A DNA stretch of 64,000 nucleotides from Actinomyces radicidentis (lineage in GTDB: Bacteria > Actinomycetota > Actinomycetes > Actinomycetales > Actinomycetaceae), in the NCBI RefSeq assembly GCF_001553565.1, contig NZ_CP014228.1, positions 2,914,001 through 2,978,000 of the forward strand. Reading direction: 5' to 3'. The position numbers were made by a program, and so were the translations under genes. The notes below the pieces were generated by a model, which saw only the letters and a list, made by a program, of their open reading frames with translations, was not told the DNA's origin and ran no database searches. Each line of letters begins with the position of its first letter. Positions within the stretch are counted from its first letter, which is position 1. Positions 1 to 8,913 of the stretch are shown here, piece after piece.

Positions 1-271
1 CGCGGTGACCCTGGCGCTTGCGGAAGCCCGTCTTGTTCTTGAACTTGAGGATGTTGATCTTGGGGCCCTTCTCGTCGCCGACGATCTCGGCGGTGACGGA
101 GGCCTTGGCCAGGTCGGCAGCGGCGGTGGTCACCTTGTCGCCGTCCACCAGCACGACGGGGGCGAGGGAGACCTCGTCACCGATCTTGCCGGCAAGCTTG
201 TCGACAACCACGACGTCGCCGACGGAGACCTTCTCCTGACGGCCGCCGGCCTTGACGATCGCGTAGACCAC
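1..271 (-). CDS. rplU: 50S ribosomal protein L21, 3' end cut by the window
   Basis: Structural protein of the large ribosomal subunit. The reverse strand reads from a GTG at 271 as [11 protein letters not shown], the conserved L21 N-terminus, and runs 90 codons to the window edge at an R-K-R-Q-G-H-R motif near the usual C-terminus. L21 is normally about 100 residues, so roughly ten are missing. It lies directly downstream of rne on the same strand, the usual actinobacterial order rne-rplU-rpmA-obg. The Shine-Dalgarno before the GTG is weak. The 218 bases up to rne hold the rne hairpin and a possible TAAGAT box near 290-295. Confidence 0.93.
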   Translation of the reverse strand, partial: MVYAIVKAGGRQEKVSVGDVVVVDKLAGKIGDEVSLAPVVLVDGDKVTTAAADLAKASVTAEIVGDEKGPKINILKFKNKTGFRKRQGHR

Positions 272-444
272 TTGAATGCTCAATTCTGTCGTATCTTAGG
301 ACGCTCTCCGCCGGGCTCCGCGCTCGTGGGCGGGAGGACGGGAGGGCTGTCTCCTGGGCTTCGGTGCAAGAACGCACCGGCGGACCACTTTATGCGATCG
401 ACACCGTGGGACCAACCCGGATCCCGGGCAGCCTCCTGTGTTCT

Positions 445-480
445 TCCGCACGGCGACGGTGCGAACCGCCGCCGTGCGGA
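445..480 (-). terminator. hairpin terminator downstream of rne
   Basis: Arms TCCGCACGGC (445-454) and GCCGTGCGGA (471-480) form a perfect 10-bp stem just after the rne stop codon. There is no U-tract. It may end or attenuate rne transcription before rplU. Confidence 0.55.
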
Positions 481-489
481 GTCACGGCG

Positions 490-3400
490 TCACTCACCCG
501 CAGGGTCCTCGGCGGCGGGCGCCGTCTCATCCGTCACAGGAGCCTCAGCGGCCTCCTCGGACGGCTCGGACGCGGTGTCCGTCGGCTCTTCGGCGGGCTG
601 CTCGCTGGGCTGCTCGGGCTCCACAACCGGCTCGGGCTGCTCCGCCTGCTCCTTGTGAGCCTGCTCGGCGGCAGCGGCGATCTGGGCGAGCGAGCGGCGC
701 ACGGCCTCGCGGGTCGCGTCGTCCTGCTCGTCGACGGAGACCTCGGCGCCCTCCTTCTCGGCGCCCTCGGAGCCCTTGCCCCCCTTGCGCGAGCCGGAGC
801 GCTCCTGGCCGGACTGACCGCCCTTGCCGCGCCCGCGGCCCCGGCCGGAGCCCGAGCCGCGCGAGGCAGAGGCGGACATGTCGGCCTGCTGGTTCTCGAC
901 GGGGTTCTCGTGGACGATGAAGCCGCGTCCGCCGCACTCCTCGCACTGCGTGGAGAAGGCCTCGACGAGGCCCTGGCCGACGCGCTTGCGGGTCATCTGG
1001 ACCAGGCCGAGGCTCGTGACCTCGGTGACCTGGTGGCGGGTGCGGTCGCGTCCGAGGCACTCGACGAGGCGGCGCAGGACGAGGTCGCGGTTGGACTCGA
1101 GGACCATGTCGACGAAGTCGATGACGACCATGCCGCCGATGTCGCGCAGGCGCAGCTGCCGGACGATCTCCTCCGCGGCCTCGATGTTGTTGCGGGTGAC
1201 GGTCTCCTCGAGCGTGCCGCCGGCCCCGGTGAAGCGGCCGGTGTTGACGTCGATGACGGTCATGGCCTCGGTGCGGTCGATGATGAGCGTGCCGCCGCTG
1301 GGCAGCCAGACCTTGCGGTCGAAGCCCTTGGCGAGCTGCTCGTCGACGCGGTGGGCGGTGAAGACGTCCTCGGCGCTCACCCAGTGCTCGAGGCGCTCGG
1401 CGAGGTCCGGGCTGACGTCGGTGACGTACTCGCTGATCGTCTTCCAGGCATCGGGGCCCTGGACGATGAGCTTGCCGAAGTCCTCGTTGAAGACGTCGCG
1501 GACGACGCGCACCGCGAGCTCGGGCTCGCCCTTGAGGAGGACGGGGGCCTTGCCGGAGCCCTTGAGGACGGCGCTCGACTTCTTGTCGATGGACTCCCAC
1601 TGCTTGGCGAGGCGGTCGACGTCGGACTTGAGCTGCTCCTCGGTGGCGCCCTCGGCGGCCGTGCGCACGATGACGCCGGCGTCGTCGGGGACGATGCGCT
1701 TGAGGATCCTCTTGAGGCGGGCGCGCTCGGTGTCGGGCAGCTTGCGGGAGATGCCCGTCATGGAGCCGCCGGGGACGAGGACGAGGTAGCGGCCCGCGAG
1801 CGTGATCTGGCTCGTGAGGCGGGCGCCCTTGTGGCCGATCGGATCCTTGGTGACCTGGACGAGGACGGTGTCGCCGCTCTTGAGAGCGTCCTCGATGCGG
1901 CGCGGCTTGCCCTCCATCCCGGCGGCGTCCCAGTTGACCTCGCCGGCGTAGAGGACGGCGTTGCGGCCCTTGCCGAGGTCGACGAAGGCGGCCTCCATCG
2001 AGGGCAGGACGTTCTGGACGCGGCCGACGTACACGTTGCCGACCATGGAGGTCTGCGTGTGGCGCGCGACGTAGTGCTCGACGAGGAGCCCGTCCTCGAG
2101 TACGGCGATCTGGTTGAGGCCGTCCTGCTCGCGCACGATCATCTGGCGGTCGACGCTCTCGCGGCGGGCGAGGAACTCGGCCTCGGTGACGACGGGACGG
2201 CGGCGCCCGGCGGCGCGCCCCTCGCGGCGGCGCTGGCGCTTGGCCTCGAGACGGGTGGAGCCCTTGAGGGCGGTGACCTCGTCGCGGACGTCGCGGCCCT
2301 CGCGGCCGGAGTCAGAGCGGGAGCGGGAGCGACGACGACGACGGCGCGAGGAGCCGGAAACGCTCCCCTGGTCGCCGGAGTCCTCGCCGGGCTCGCCGTC
2401 GTCGGCGGAGGCGTCGGCGTCGGGCTGCTCGGAGTCCTCGTCCTCCGAGGACTCGTCGGAGCCGCGGTCGTCACCGCGGGACCGGGAGCGACGGCCCCGT
2501 CCGCCGCGGCGGCGCTTGCGGCGGCCGGAGCCGCTCTCCTGGGCGTCGTCGGAGCCCTCGGAGTCGGCGTCCTCGACGCTCTCGTCCTCCTCGTCATCGG
2601 TGGAGGTGCTCTCGCCGTCGTCCTGCGCGTCGGCTGAACGGCCGGAGCGGGCCTTGCGGCGACGGCGGCCACGCCCCTTCGACGGCTCCTCCGCGGCGCC
2701 CGTGGAGCGGTCCTCGGCCTCGTCGGCGTCGTCGGAGGCCGGGGTCCCGGGGGCCTCCTCGACGTGCTCGGGGGCGGCGGCCTCGGCCGTGACCTTGCGG
2801 CGACGGCGGCCGCGGCCCTTGGGAGCCGACTCCTCCTCGACGGTCTCGGAACCGTTGTCCTGCGAGGAGGAAGCCTTCTCGCCAGAGGCCTTGCGCGACG
2901 AACGTCGCGCGCGCTTCAGCGCCTCCTCCTCGTCACCCTCGTCGGCGCCGGCGCCGAAGGAGGACTGCACGGCGGCCGGGGCGGCCTTGGGGCTGCCAGT
3001 GGCGGCGGTGGCGCGACGCCGACGGCGCGCGCGGGTCGGGTCGGGCGTCTGGAAGAGCAGGGAGGCGGCCGGGAGGACGGGCTCGTCACCACCTTCCTCG
3101 TCGTCACCATCACCCTCACCCTGCGGCTCGTCTTCCGCATCGACCTCGGCCTCGTCGTCCGACTCGTCCGCCGACCCGGCGGGGGTGTCGTCGACGGCCG
3201 GCTCGGACGCCTCGACGTCGACCGTCTCGTCAGCGTGACCCCGCTCGGCCGACTCGACGGGAGCCCCGGGCTCGGCCGCCGCGTCGGCGGACGCGAGGAC
3301 GGGGTGCTCGTCGGCGGGGGCGGCGGCCTCGGGGGCGGCCTGGGCGGCGGTGGCGCGACGACGGCGCTTGGGGCGCGAAGGAGCGACCGACTCAGCCCCG

Positions 3401-3672
3401 GGCTCAGCCTGGGGCTCGCTCTCCGCCCCGGCGGCCTGCACGACCTCCTCCACGGCGGTCCCGGCGGCGGGGGCCGGGGCGAGCTCGACGGCGGGCGCCT
3501 GCGGGGCCTTCTCCGGCGCGGACTGGCTCGCGGTGGCCTTGCGGCGGCGCCGCTTGGGGCGCTCCTCCGCCCGGGGCTCGGACTGAGCCTCGGTCGACGG
3601 AGCGTCCGCGGCGAGCCGGGCGGCCTGCTCGTTCTCGGGCGCGTTCTCAGGGGTGCTGTTGTCAGGAGTCAT
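490..3672 (-). CDS. rne: ribonuclease E/G with a very long disordered N-terminal arm
   Basis: Endoribonuclease for mRNA decay and rRNA processing. The 1060-residue product begins with about 500 low-complexity residues: basic clusters such as KRRRRKATA alternate with long Asp/Glu/Ser tracts. An S1 RNA-binding domain starts near residue 543 (MVGNVYVGRVQ). Next come the catalytic core with the Asp-bearing motifs VIDVNTGRFTG and DFVDM, the zinc-link CEEC (C910 and C913) and a Gly/Arg-rich then acidic tail. The ATG at 3672 has a GGAGAG upstream at usable distance, whereas a GTG at 3684 would abut it. The core is typical; the arm is much longer than in most homologues and places the core at the C-terminal side, as in other actinobacterial RNase E proteins. 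Confidence 0.95.
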   Translation of the reverse strand: MTPDNSTPENAPENEQAARLAADAPSTEAQSEPRAEERPKRRRRKATASQSAPEKAPQAPAVELAPAPAAGTAVEEVVQAAGAESEPQAEPGAESVAPSRPKRRRRATAAQAAPEAAAPADEHPVLASADAAAEPGAPVESAERGHADETVDVEASEPAVDDTPAGSADESDDEAEVDAEDEPQGEGDGDDEEGGDEPVLPAASLLFQTPDPTRARRRRRATAATGSPKAAPAAVQSSFGAGADEGDEEEALKRARRSSRKASGEKASSSQDNGSETVEEESAPKGRGRRRRKVTAEAAAPEHVEEAPGTPASDDADEAEDRSTGAAEEPSKGRGRRRRKARSGRSADAQDDGESTSTDDEEDESVEDADSEGSDDAQESGSGRRKRRRGGRGRRSRSRGDDRGSDESSEDEDSEQPDADASADDGEPGEDSGDQGSVSGSSRRRRRRSRSRSDSGREGRDVRDEVTALKGSTRLEAKRQRRREGRAAGRRRPVVTEAEFLARRESVDRQMIVREQDGLNQIAVLEDGLLVEHYVARHTQTSMVGNVYVGRVQNVLPSMEAAFVDLGKGRNAVLYAGEVNWDAAGMEGKPRRIEDALKSGDTVLVQVTKDPIGHKGARLTSQITLAGRYLVLVPGGSMTGISRKLPDTERARLKRILKRIVPDDAGVIVRTAAEGATEEQLKSDVDRLAKQWESIDKKSSAVLKGSGKAPVLLKGEPELAVRVVRDVFNEDFGKLIVQGPDAWKTISEYVTDVSPDLAERLEHWVSAEDVFTAHRVDEQLAKGFDRKVWLPSGGTLIIDRTEAMTVIDVNTGRFTGAGGTLEETVTRNNIEAAEEIVRQLRLRDIGGMVVIDFVDMVLESNRDLVLRRLVECLGRDRTRHQVTEVTSLGLVQMTRKRVGQGLVEAFSTQCEECGGRGFIVHENPVENQQADMSASASRGSGSGRGRGRGKGGQSGQERSGSRKGGKGSEGAEKEGAEVSVDEQDDATREAVRRSLAQIAAAAEQAHKEQAEQPEPVVEPEQPSEQPAEEPTDTASEPSEEAAEAPVTDETAPAAEDPAGE

Positions 3673-3735
3673 GGTGCGTTGCACTCTCCGAGCGCCCCGC
3701 GACCGCCGTACCCGCGGCGCGTAGGGCGCGGTCTC

Positions 3736-3756
3736 GCTCCCCGCGCGGCGGGGAGC
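3736..3756 (-). promoter_or_regulatory. stable hairpin in the rne 5' leader
   Basis: GCTCCCCGC and GCGGGGAGC form a perfect 9-bp stem with a 3-nt loop about 65 nt upstream of the rne start. RNase E genes of other bacteria are autoregulated through leader structures, so this is a candidate; the function is inference. The rest of 3673-4090 shows no gene, and no clear rne promoter was found. Confidence 0.35.
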
Positions 3757-4090
3757 AGGGGGAAAGTCTGTGTGTGCGCCTGCGGGCGCCGGCCCCGGCG
3801 GCCTGACTCACGAGCCGGGACCGCGGCGACGCTCGTCATCGCGACGGCGGCGCAGGTTCCCGGACGGGTCGGCGTCGGGGTTCGGACACCGGGCGCCGGT
3901 ACGAGGCACTCGGGGTCGGAAGGAGTATCCCACACGGCCGCCACTCCGGACCGTTCACGACCGCCTCGGCGGGTCCCGTCTCGCCACGGGCGTACGGGAC
4001 CGAGGTCCCAGTTCGGTGCCGCCGAACGGTCTGAGTCGACGCTCACACCCGCGAATTCACCCTCCCTCGGAGGTTCTTACGCGGCGTCGC

Positions 4091-4119
4091 TTTACCTGCG
4101 CGGATAGACTCCGCATATC
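4091..4119 (+). promoter_or_regulatory. probable cydA promoter
   Basis: TTTACC (4091-4096), a 17-nt spacer and CATATC (4114-4119) give a sigma-70-type promoter. The predicted start near 4126 leaves a leader of about 58 nt that includes a short ORF. Confidence 0.45.
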
Positions 4120-4148
4120 CCTCCGCGAGCAACATCGCGGAAGTTCCT

Positions 4149-4184
4149 ATGATTCTCATCATCCCTTTCGAAAGGTGGCGCTGA
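4149..4184 (+). CDS. candidate 11-residue leader ORF overlapping cydA
   Basis: ATG at 4149 opens a reading frame for MILIIPFERWR. Its TGA shares one base with the cydA ATG (TGATG). A weak GGAAG lies upstream, and the cydA Shine-Dalgarno AAAGG lies inside this ORF. The layout would couple cydA translation to passage of a ribosome through the leader. It may be a chance ORF; conservation has not been tested. Confidence 0.35.
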   Translation: MILIIPFERWR

Positions 4185-5692
4185 TGGTCATCGCACCGAT
4201 GGCGCTGGACTCCCTCGACCTCGCTCGGTGGCAGTTCGGCATCACGACCGTCTACCACTTCATCCTGGTCCCGCTGACGATCGGCCTCGCGCCCCTCGTC
4301 GCCCTGATGGAGACGAACTACAACCGCACCGGCAACGAGCAGTGGAAGGTCGCGACGAAGTTCTTCGGCAAGATCCTCCTCATCAACTTCGCGCTCGGCG
4401 TCGCCACCGGCATCGTGCAGGAGTTCCAGTTCGGCATGAACTGGTCCGAGTACTCCCGCTTCGTCGGCAACATCTTCGGCGCCCCCCTCGCCTTCGAGGC
4501 CCTCCTCGCCTTCTTCCTGGAGTCCACCTTCCTGGGCCTGTGGATCTTCGGCTGGGACCGCCTCTCAGCCAAGATGCACAACGCCTGCATGTGGCTCGTC
4601 GCGATCGGCACCCAGTTCTCCGCGCTGTTCATCCTCGCGGCCAACTCGTGGATGCAGCACCCGGTCGGCGCCGTCCTCAACGAGACGACCGGCCGCGCCG
4701 AGCTCGACGGCGTCTCCGGCTTCTTCCACGTCCTCTCCAACTCCCTGCTGTGGACGACCTTCCTCCACACCCTCTTCTCCTCCCTCCTCACCGCCGGTGC
4801 CGTCGTCCTCGGCGTCTCCGTGTGGTGGATGGGCCGCGCCGCCCGCGCCAACCAGGAGTTCGAGGCCCGCGAGCTCTGGCGCCGCCTCACCAAGTTCGGC
4901 GCCATCGCGATGATCATCGGCGGCCTCGTCACCGCCGGCTCCGGTCACGTCATGGGCCAGATCATCACCCGCGAGCAGCCCTTCAAGATGGCCGCCGCCG
5001 AGGCACTGTGCGACACCGAGTCCGGCGCGGGCTTCACCGTCGCAGCCTTCGGCGACTGCGAGTCCGGCGTCACCAAGGTCATCACGGTCCCGAAGGTCTA
5101 CTCCTTCATGGCGACCAACGACCCGAACGCCGAGGTCATGGGCCTCAACCAGGCCCAGCAGATGTACACCGAGCGCTACGGCGCCCAGGTCGGCTCCGAC
5201 GTCGACTTCACGCCTGACGTCATGATCACCTTCTGGTCATTCCGCCTCATGATCGGCCTGGGCATGCTCTCCATGCTCCTCGGCCTCATCGCGCTGTGGC
5301 TCATCCGGGGCGACCGCCTCATCCGCGGCCCGGCGGCCGGCAAGACCGCCCTCGGCCTCATGTGGCTCCCCTTCATCGGCATCTCCTTCGGATGGATCTT
5401 CACCGAGATGGGCCGTCAGCCCTGGATCGTCGTCCCCAACATCTCCGACCCCGTCTCCCAGGTCCTCATGCTGACCTCCGACGGCGTCTCCACCGTCGTC
5501 GCCTCGGGCACCGTCCTGGCCTCGATGATCATCTTCACCCTCCTGTACGCCGCCCTCGGCGTCGTCTGGTTCGTGCTCGAGCGCCGCTACATCCGCGAGG
5601 GCGTCCGGACCCAGACCGCCGAGACCGTCGCGTCCGAGTCGAGGGGCAGTGAGGACGGCAAGCCCGCCCCCGCCCTGTCCTTCCAGTACTGA
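4184..5692 (+). CDS. cydA: cytochrome bd ubiquinol oxidase subunit I
   Basis: Haem-bearing subunit of the membrane quinol oxidase that reduces oxygen to water at low oxygen tension. The product has 502 residues with many hydrophobic segments. Visible family marks are YHF near the N-terminus (H25, matching the b595 haem ligand region), FLHT for the second His, FRLM with the b558 Met, and the invariant GRQPW. The loop between helices is short, so this looks like a short Q-loop type. The ATG at 4184 is preferred to upstream starts because LDLARWQFG is the conserved N-terminus and AAAGG lies 8 nt before it. cydB follows after 20 nt. Confidence 0.96.
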   Translation: MVIAPMALDSLDLARWQFGITTVYHFILVPLTIGLAPLVALMETNYNRTGNEQWKVATKFFGKILLINFALGVATGIVQEFQFGMNWSEYSRFVGNIFGAPLAFEALLAFFLESTFLGLWIFGWDRLSAKMHNACMWLVAIGTQFSALFILAANSWMQHPVGAVLNETTGRAELDGVSGFFHVLSNSLLWTTFLHTLFSSLLTAGAVVLGVSVWWMGRAARANQEFEARELWRRLTKFGAIAMIIGGLVTAGSGHVMGQIITREQPFKMAAAEALCDTESGAGFTVAAFGDCESGVTKVITVPKVYSFMATNDPNAEVMGLNQAQQMYTERYGAQVGSDVDFTPDVMITFWSFRLMIGLGMLSMLLGLIALWLIRGDRLIRGPAAGKTALGLMWLPFIGISFGWIFTEMGRQPWIVVPNISDPVSQVLMLTSDGVSTVVASGTVLASMIIFTLLYAALGVVWFVLERRYIREGVRTQTAETVASESRGSEDGKPAPALSFQY

Positions 5693-5712
5693 GTCGGAAG
5701 AAGGAACACACC

Positions 5713-6846
5713 ATGACTCTCTCCATCCTCTGGCTCATCCTCATCGCGGTCCTGTGGACCGGCTACCTCACCCTCGAGGGCTTCGACTTCGGCGTCGGCA
5801 TGCTCCTCCACGTCCTCGGAAAGGACGAGCGCGACCGCCGCTCGATGATGCAGGCCATCGGCCCGCACTGGGACGGCAACGAGGTCTGGCTCCTCACCGC
5901 CGGCGGCGCGACCTTCGCGGCCTTCCCCGAGTGGTACGGCACCCTCTTCTCCGGCGCCTACGTCGCCCTCTTCCTCATCCTCCTGTGCCTCATCGTGCGC
6001 GTGTGCGCCATCGAGTGGCGCAGCAAGATCAACGACCAGGCCTGGCGCGACCGCTGGGACTGGATCCACACCGTCGCCGCCTGGATCCCCTCCATCGTGT
6101 GGGGCGTCGCCTTCGCGAACATGGTCCAGGGCATGAAGATCGAGGTCGTCATGACCGGGACCGGTGAGGTCGTCCCGGCCTCCCAGGTCGCCACCGACAG
6201 CCTCATGGCCGGCGCCTCGAACCAGCTCACCGGCGGCTTCCTCAGCCTGCTGACCCCGTTCACCATCCTGGGCGGCGTCGTCACCTGCACGCTGTTCCTC
6301 ACCCACGGCGCCCTCTTCATCGCGCTCAAGACCCAGGGCGACCTCCACGAGCGCGCCCTGGCCTTCGCCAAGAAGTCGGCCCTCGTGTCCACCGCGGTCA
6401 CCGCCGTGTGGGCCCTGTGGGCGCAGCTCGCCTACTCCCCCAACGGCCTGTCCTGGCTGCCCCTCGTCATCGCGGCGGTCGCGCTCATCGCGTCCCTCGC
6501 CGTGACGTACCAGGGTCGCGAGGGCCTCGCCTTCGGGCTCCACTTCGCCGGCATCGGCGGGGCCGTCGCCTTCATCTTCGCCACGATGGCCCCCGACGTC
6601 ATGCGCTCCTCCATCGACCCGGCCTACTCGCTGACCTACCAGCAGGCCGCCTCGACGGACACGACCCTCATCATCATGACGGTCGCCGCGATCGTCTTCG
6701 TCCCGGTCGTGCTCTTCTACACGATCTGGGGCTACAAGGTGTTCTCGCGCCGCATCGACCCGTCCAAGGTCAACCCCGCCGAGGGCGGTCTCGACCCGAA
6801 GCGAGTCCGCGACTCCGCCCAGCCGGAGGCCGCGATCGGCTACTGA
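5713..6846 (+). CDS. cydB: cytochrome bd ubiquinol oxidase subunit II
   Basis: Second membrane subunit of the bd oxidase. The 377-residue product starts MTLSILWLILIAVLW and carries the family motif LEGFDFGVGML, followed by multiple transmembrane segments. A GAAGGA Shine-Dalgarno lies upstream. It is co-transcribed with cydA (20-nt gap) and followed by a strong hairpin, so cydAB forms one unit, with cydDC starting from its own promoter. Confidence 0.96.
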   Translation: MTLSILWLILIAVLWTGYLTLEGFDFGVGMLLHVLGKDERDRRSMMQAIGPHWDGNEVWLLTAGGATFAAFPEWYGTLFSGAYVALFLILLCLIVRVCAIEWRSKINDQAWRDRWDWIHTVAAWIPSIVWGVAFANMVQGMKIEVVMTGTGEVVPASQVATDSLMAGASNQLTGGFLSLLTPFTILGGVVTCTLFLTHGALFIALKTQGDLHERALAFAKKSALVSTAVTAVWALWAQLAYSPNGLSWLPLVIAAVALIASLAVTYQGREGLAFGLHFAGIGGAVAFIFATMAPDVMRSSIDPAYSLTYQQAASTDTTLIIMTVAAIVFVPVVLFYTIWGYKVFSRRIDPSKVNPAEGGLDPKRVRDSAQPEAAIGY

Positions 6847-6891
6847 CGCCCACGTCGGCCGCCCGCCGGGCAGCCGCACCGTCAGGACCCA

Positions 6892-6929
6892 CGAGGGCCC
6901 GTCCCGCCGAACGGCGGGACGGGCCCTCG
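6892..6929 (+). terminator. hairpin terminator after cydB
   Basis: Perfect 17-bp GC-rich stem (6892-6908 with 6913-6929) and a GAAC loop, 45 nt after the cydB stop. No U-tract follows. Confidence 0.7.
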
Positions 6930-7083
6930 CCCCGTTCGCGCGCCCGTCGCCCCGGGGCCCTCGACGCCCCTCGGACCACTGCTCCACGCCGATGGCGCCA
7001 CCGCGTCACACCCTCCGGAACCGACCGGGAGAAATGAGGTGCGGGGCACGCCGTCACTGGCCGGAACACCCTTCGGGCGCGCA

Positions 7084-7089
7084 TATCCT
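7084..7089 (+). promoter_or_regulatory. -10 box for leaderless cydD
   Basis: TATCCT ends 6 nt before the GTG at 7096, so transcription would begin at or next to the start codon. No convincing -35 is seen. Confidence 0.45.
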
Positions 7090-7095
7090 GACGAG

Positions 7096-8913
7096 GTGAA
7101 GCCACTGGACCCCCGGCTCATGCGCTACGCGCGCGCTGCCCGGCGCTACATCATCATCACGGCCGTGACCGGGACGCTGACCGCCCTGCTCGTCATCGCG
7201 CAGGCCTTCCTCATCTCGCGCTCCGTCTCCCCCGTCGTCGGCCGCACCGCCGACTGGAGCACGGTCCGGCCGCTCGTCATCGCGCTCGCCGCGGTGGTCC
7301 TCGGCCGCGTCCTCGTCCTCTACGTCCAGGAGGCCCTCGCGCACCGGGCCGCCGTCGAGACGACCATCGACCTGCGCGAGCAGGTCCTCTCCCACGCCGC
7401 CGCCCTCGGGCCGCGCTGGCAGGCCGTCCACGGCGCCGACACCGCCACCCTCCTCACCCGCGGCCTGGACGACTTCGAGCCCTACTTCACGCGCTACCTG
7501 CCCCAGCTGCTCCTGGCCGCCACGGTCACGCCGCTCACCGGCCTCGTCATGCTCACCCAGGACGTGCCCTCCACGATCGCCGTGACCTGCACGATCCCCC
7601 TCATCCCGATCTTCATGATCTTCATCGGCAGGCTGACGCAGAAGCACTCGGCGGACCGACTCGTCGCCATGGAGAAGCTCGGCGGACAGGTGCTCGACCT
7701 CCTCGCCGGCCTGCCCACCCTCAAGGCCCTCGGCCGTGAGAAGGGACCCGCCCGTCGGGTCAAGGAGCTCGGCCGCGCCTACAACCGGACCACGATGTCC
7801 ACCCTGCGCGTCGCCTTCCTCTCCGGCGCCGTCCTCGAGTTCATCACCACTCTGTCCGTCGCGATCATCGCCGTCGAGATCGGCTTCCGCCTCATCTTCG
7901 GCAAGATGGGACTCGAGACCGGTCTCTTCGTCCTCATGATCGCCCCCGAGGTCTACGCGCCGCTGCGCCAGGTCGGCTTCCAGTTCCACGCCTCCGCCAA
8001 CGGCGTCGCCGCCGCCGACGCCGTCTTCGAGGTCCTGGAGACCCCGCTGCCCGAGCACGGCGACGTCCCCGCCGCGGACCTGTCCCGCTCCGCCATCCGC
8101 GTCGAGGGCCTGTCCGTCGCCGCCCGCGGCGCCTGGGCGCCCCACGAGCTCACCGCCGAGATCCGCCCAGGCCGCCTCGTCGCCCTCACCGGCGCCTCCG
8201 GAGCCGGCAAGACCACGACGACGCAGGTCCTCCTCGGCCTCCTGCCGGCCGAGTACGGCCGCGTCCTCGTCGTCCCCGAGGACGGCGAGCCCGTCAGCCT
8301 CGCCGACGTCACCGCCGAGTCCTGGTGGGAGCAGATCTCCTGGGTCCCCCAGCGCCCCGTCCTCGTGCCCGGCACCGTCCTGAGCAACGTCCTCGGCGAG
8401 GACGCCGCCCAGGCGCCCGGCGCCGCCGGCTCCCCCGCGCTCGCCGCCGCCGCGCACGCGACCGGCTTCGATGAGGTCCTCGCGGTCCTCCCGGCCGGCT
8501 GGGAGACGCCCGTCGGACAGGGCGGCGTCGGTCTGTCCGTCGGCCAGCGACAGCGCCTCGCCCTCACGCGCGCCCTCGTCGCGACCACCCCGCTCATCGT
8601 CCTCGACGAGCCCACGGCCCACCTCGACGCAGCCAGCGAGAGCCACGTCCTCGACGGCGTCGCCGCGCTCCGGGAGGCCGGCCGCACCGTCCTCGTCATC
8701 GCCCACCGCGCCTCCCTCCTCGCCATGGCCGACGACGTCATCACCGTCACCTCCTCCCCCGCCCCCGAGCTCCTGAGCGCGGGCGAGGACGACCAGGACA
8801 GCCGGGACGGCGACGACGCACCGGCCCGCGGCTCCGTCGCCGCAGGCACCCCGAGCGAGCCCTCGCTGCTCTCCGAGCCCGCCGGCACCACTGACGAGGA
8901 GGCCGCCCTGTGA
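7096..8913 (+). CDS. cydD: ABC exporter subunit CydD, cytochrome bd assembly
   Basis: One half of the CydDC heterodimeric ABC transporter, which exports thiols (glutathione/cysteine in E. coli) and is needed to mature cytochrome bd. The 605-residue product has an N-terminal membrane domain and a C-terminal ATPase with Walker A LTGASGAGKTT (K372), signature LSVGQRQRL and Walker B LIVLDEPTAHLD. The start is a choice. GTG 7096 gives the typical MKPLDPRL N-terminus and a leaderless layout. GTG 7039 has a better Shine-Dalgarno but adds 19 unlikely residues. cydC overlaps its stop by 4 nt. Confidence 0.9.
   Translation: MKPLDPRLMRYARAARRYIIITAVTGTLTALLVIAQAFLISRSVSPVVGRTADWSTVRPLVIALAAVVLGRVLVLYVQEALAHRAAVETTIDLREQVLSHAAALGPRWQAVHGADTATLLTRGLDDFEPYFTRYLPQLLLAATVTPLTGLVMLTQDVPSTIAVTCTIPLIPIFMIFIGRLTQKHSADRLVAMEKLGGQVLDLLAGLPTLKALGREKGPARRVKELGRAYNRTTMSTLRVAFLSGAVLEFITTLSVAIIAVEIGFRLIFGKMGLETGLFVLMIAPEVYAPLRQVGFQFHASANGVAAADAVFEVLETPLPEHGDVPAADLSRSAIRVEGLSVAARGAWAPHELTAEIRPGRLVALTGASGAGKTTTTQVLLGLLPAEYGRVLVVPEDGEPVSLADVTAESWWEQISWVPQRPVLVPGTVLSNVLGEDAAQAPGAAGSPALAAAAHATGFDEVLAVLPAGWETPVGQGGVGLSVGQRQRLALTRALVATTPLIVLDEPTAHLDAASESHVLDGVAALREAGRTVLVIAHRASLLAMADDVITVTSSPAPELLSAGEDDQDSRDGDDAPARGSVAAGTPSEPSLLSEPAGTTDEEAAL

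Noticed and set aside
364-2637. Long open frame on the plus strand opposite rne
   Set aside because: Leu/Ala/Asp/Gly-rich shadow of a high-GC gene; no family motifs, and rne on the other strand is certain.
5587-6987. 466-codon minus-strand frame opposite cydB
   Set aside because: Glu/Gly/Arg-rich shadow; cydB motifs are unambiguous.
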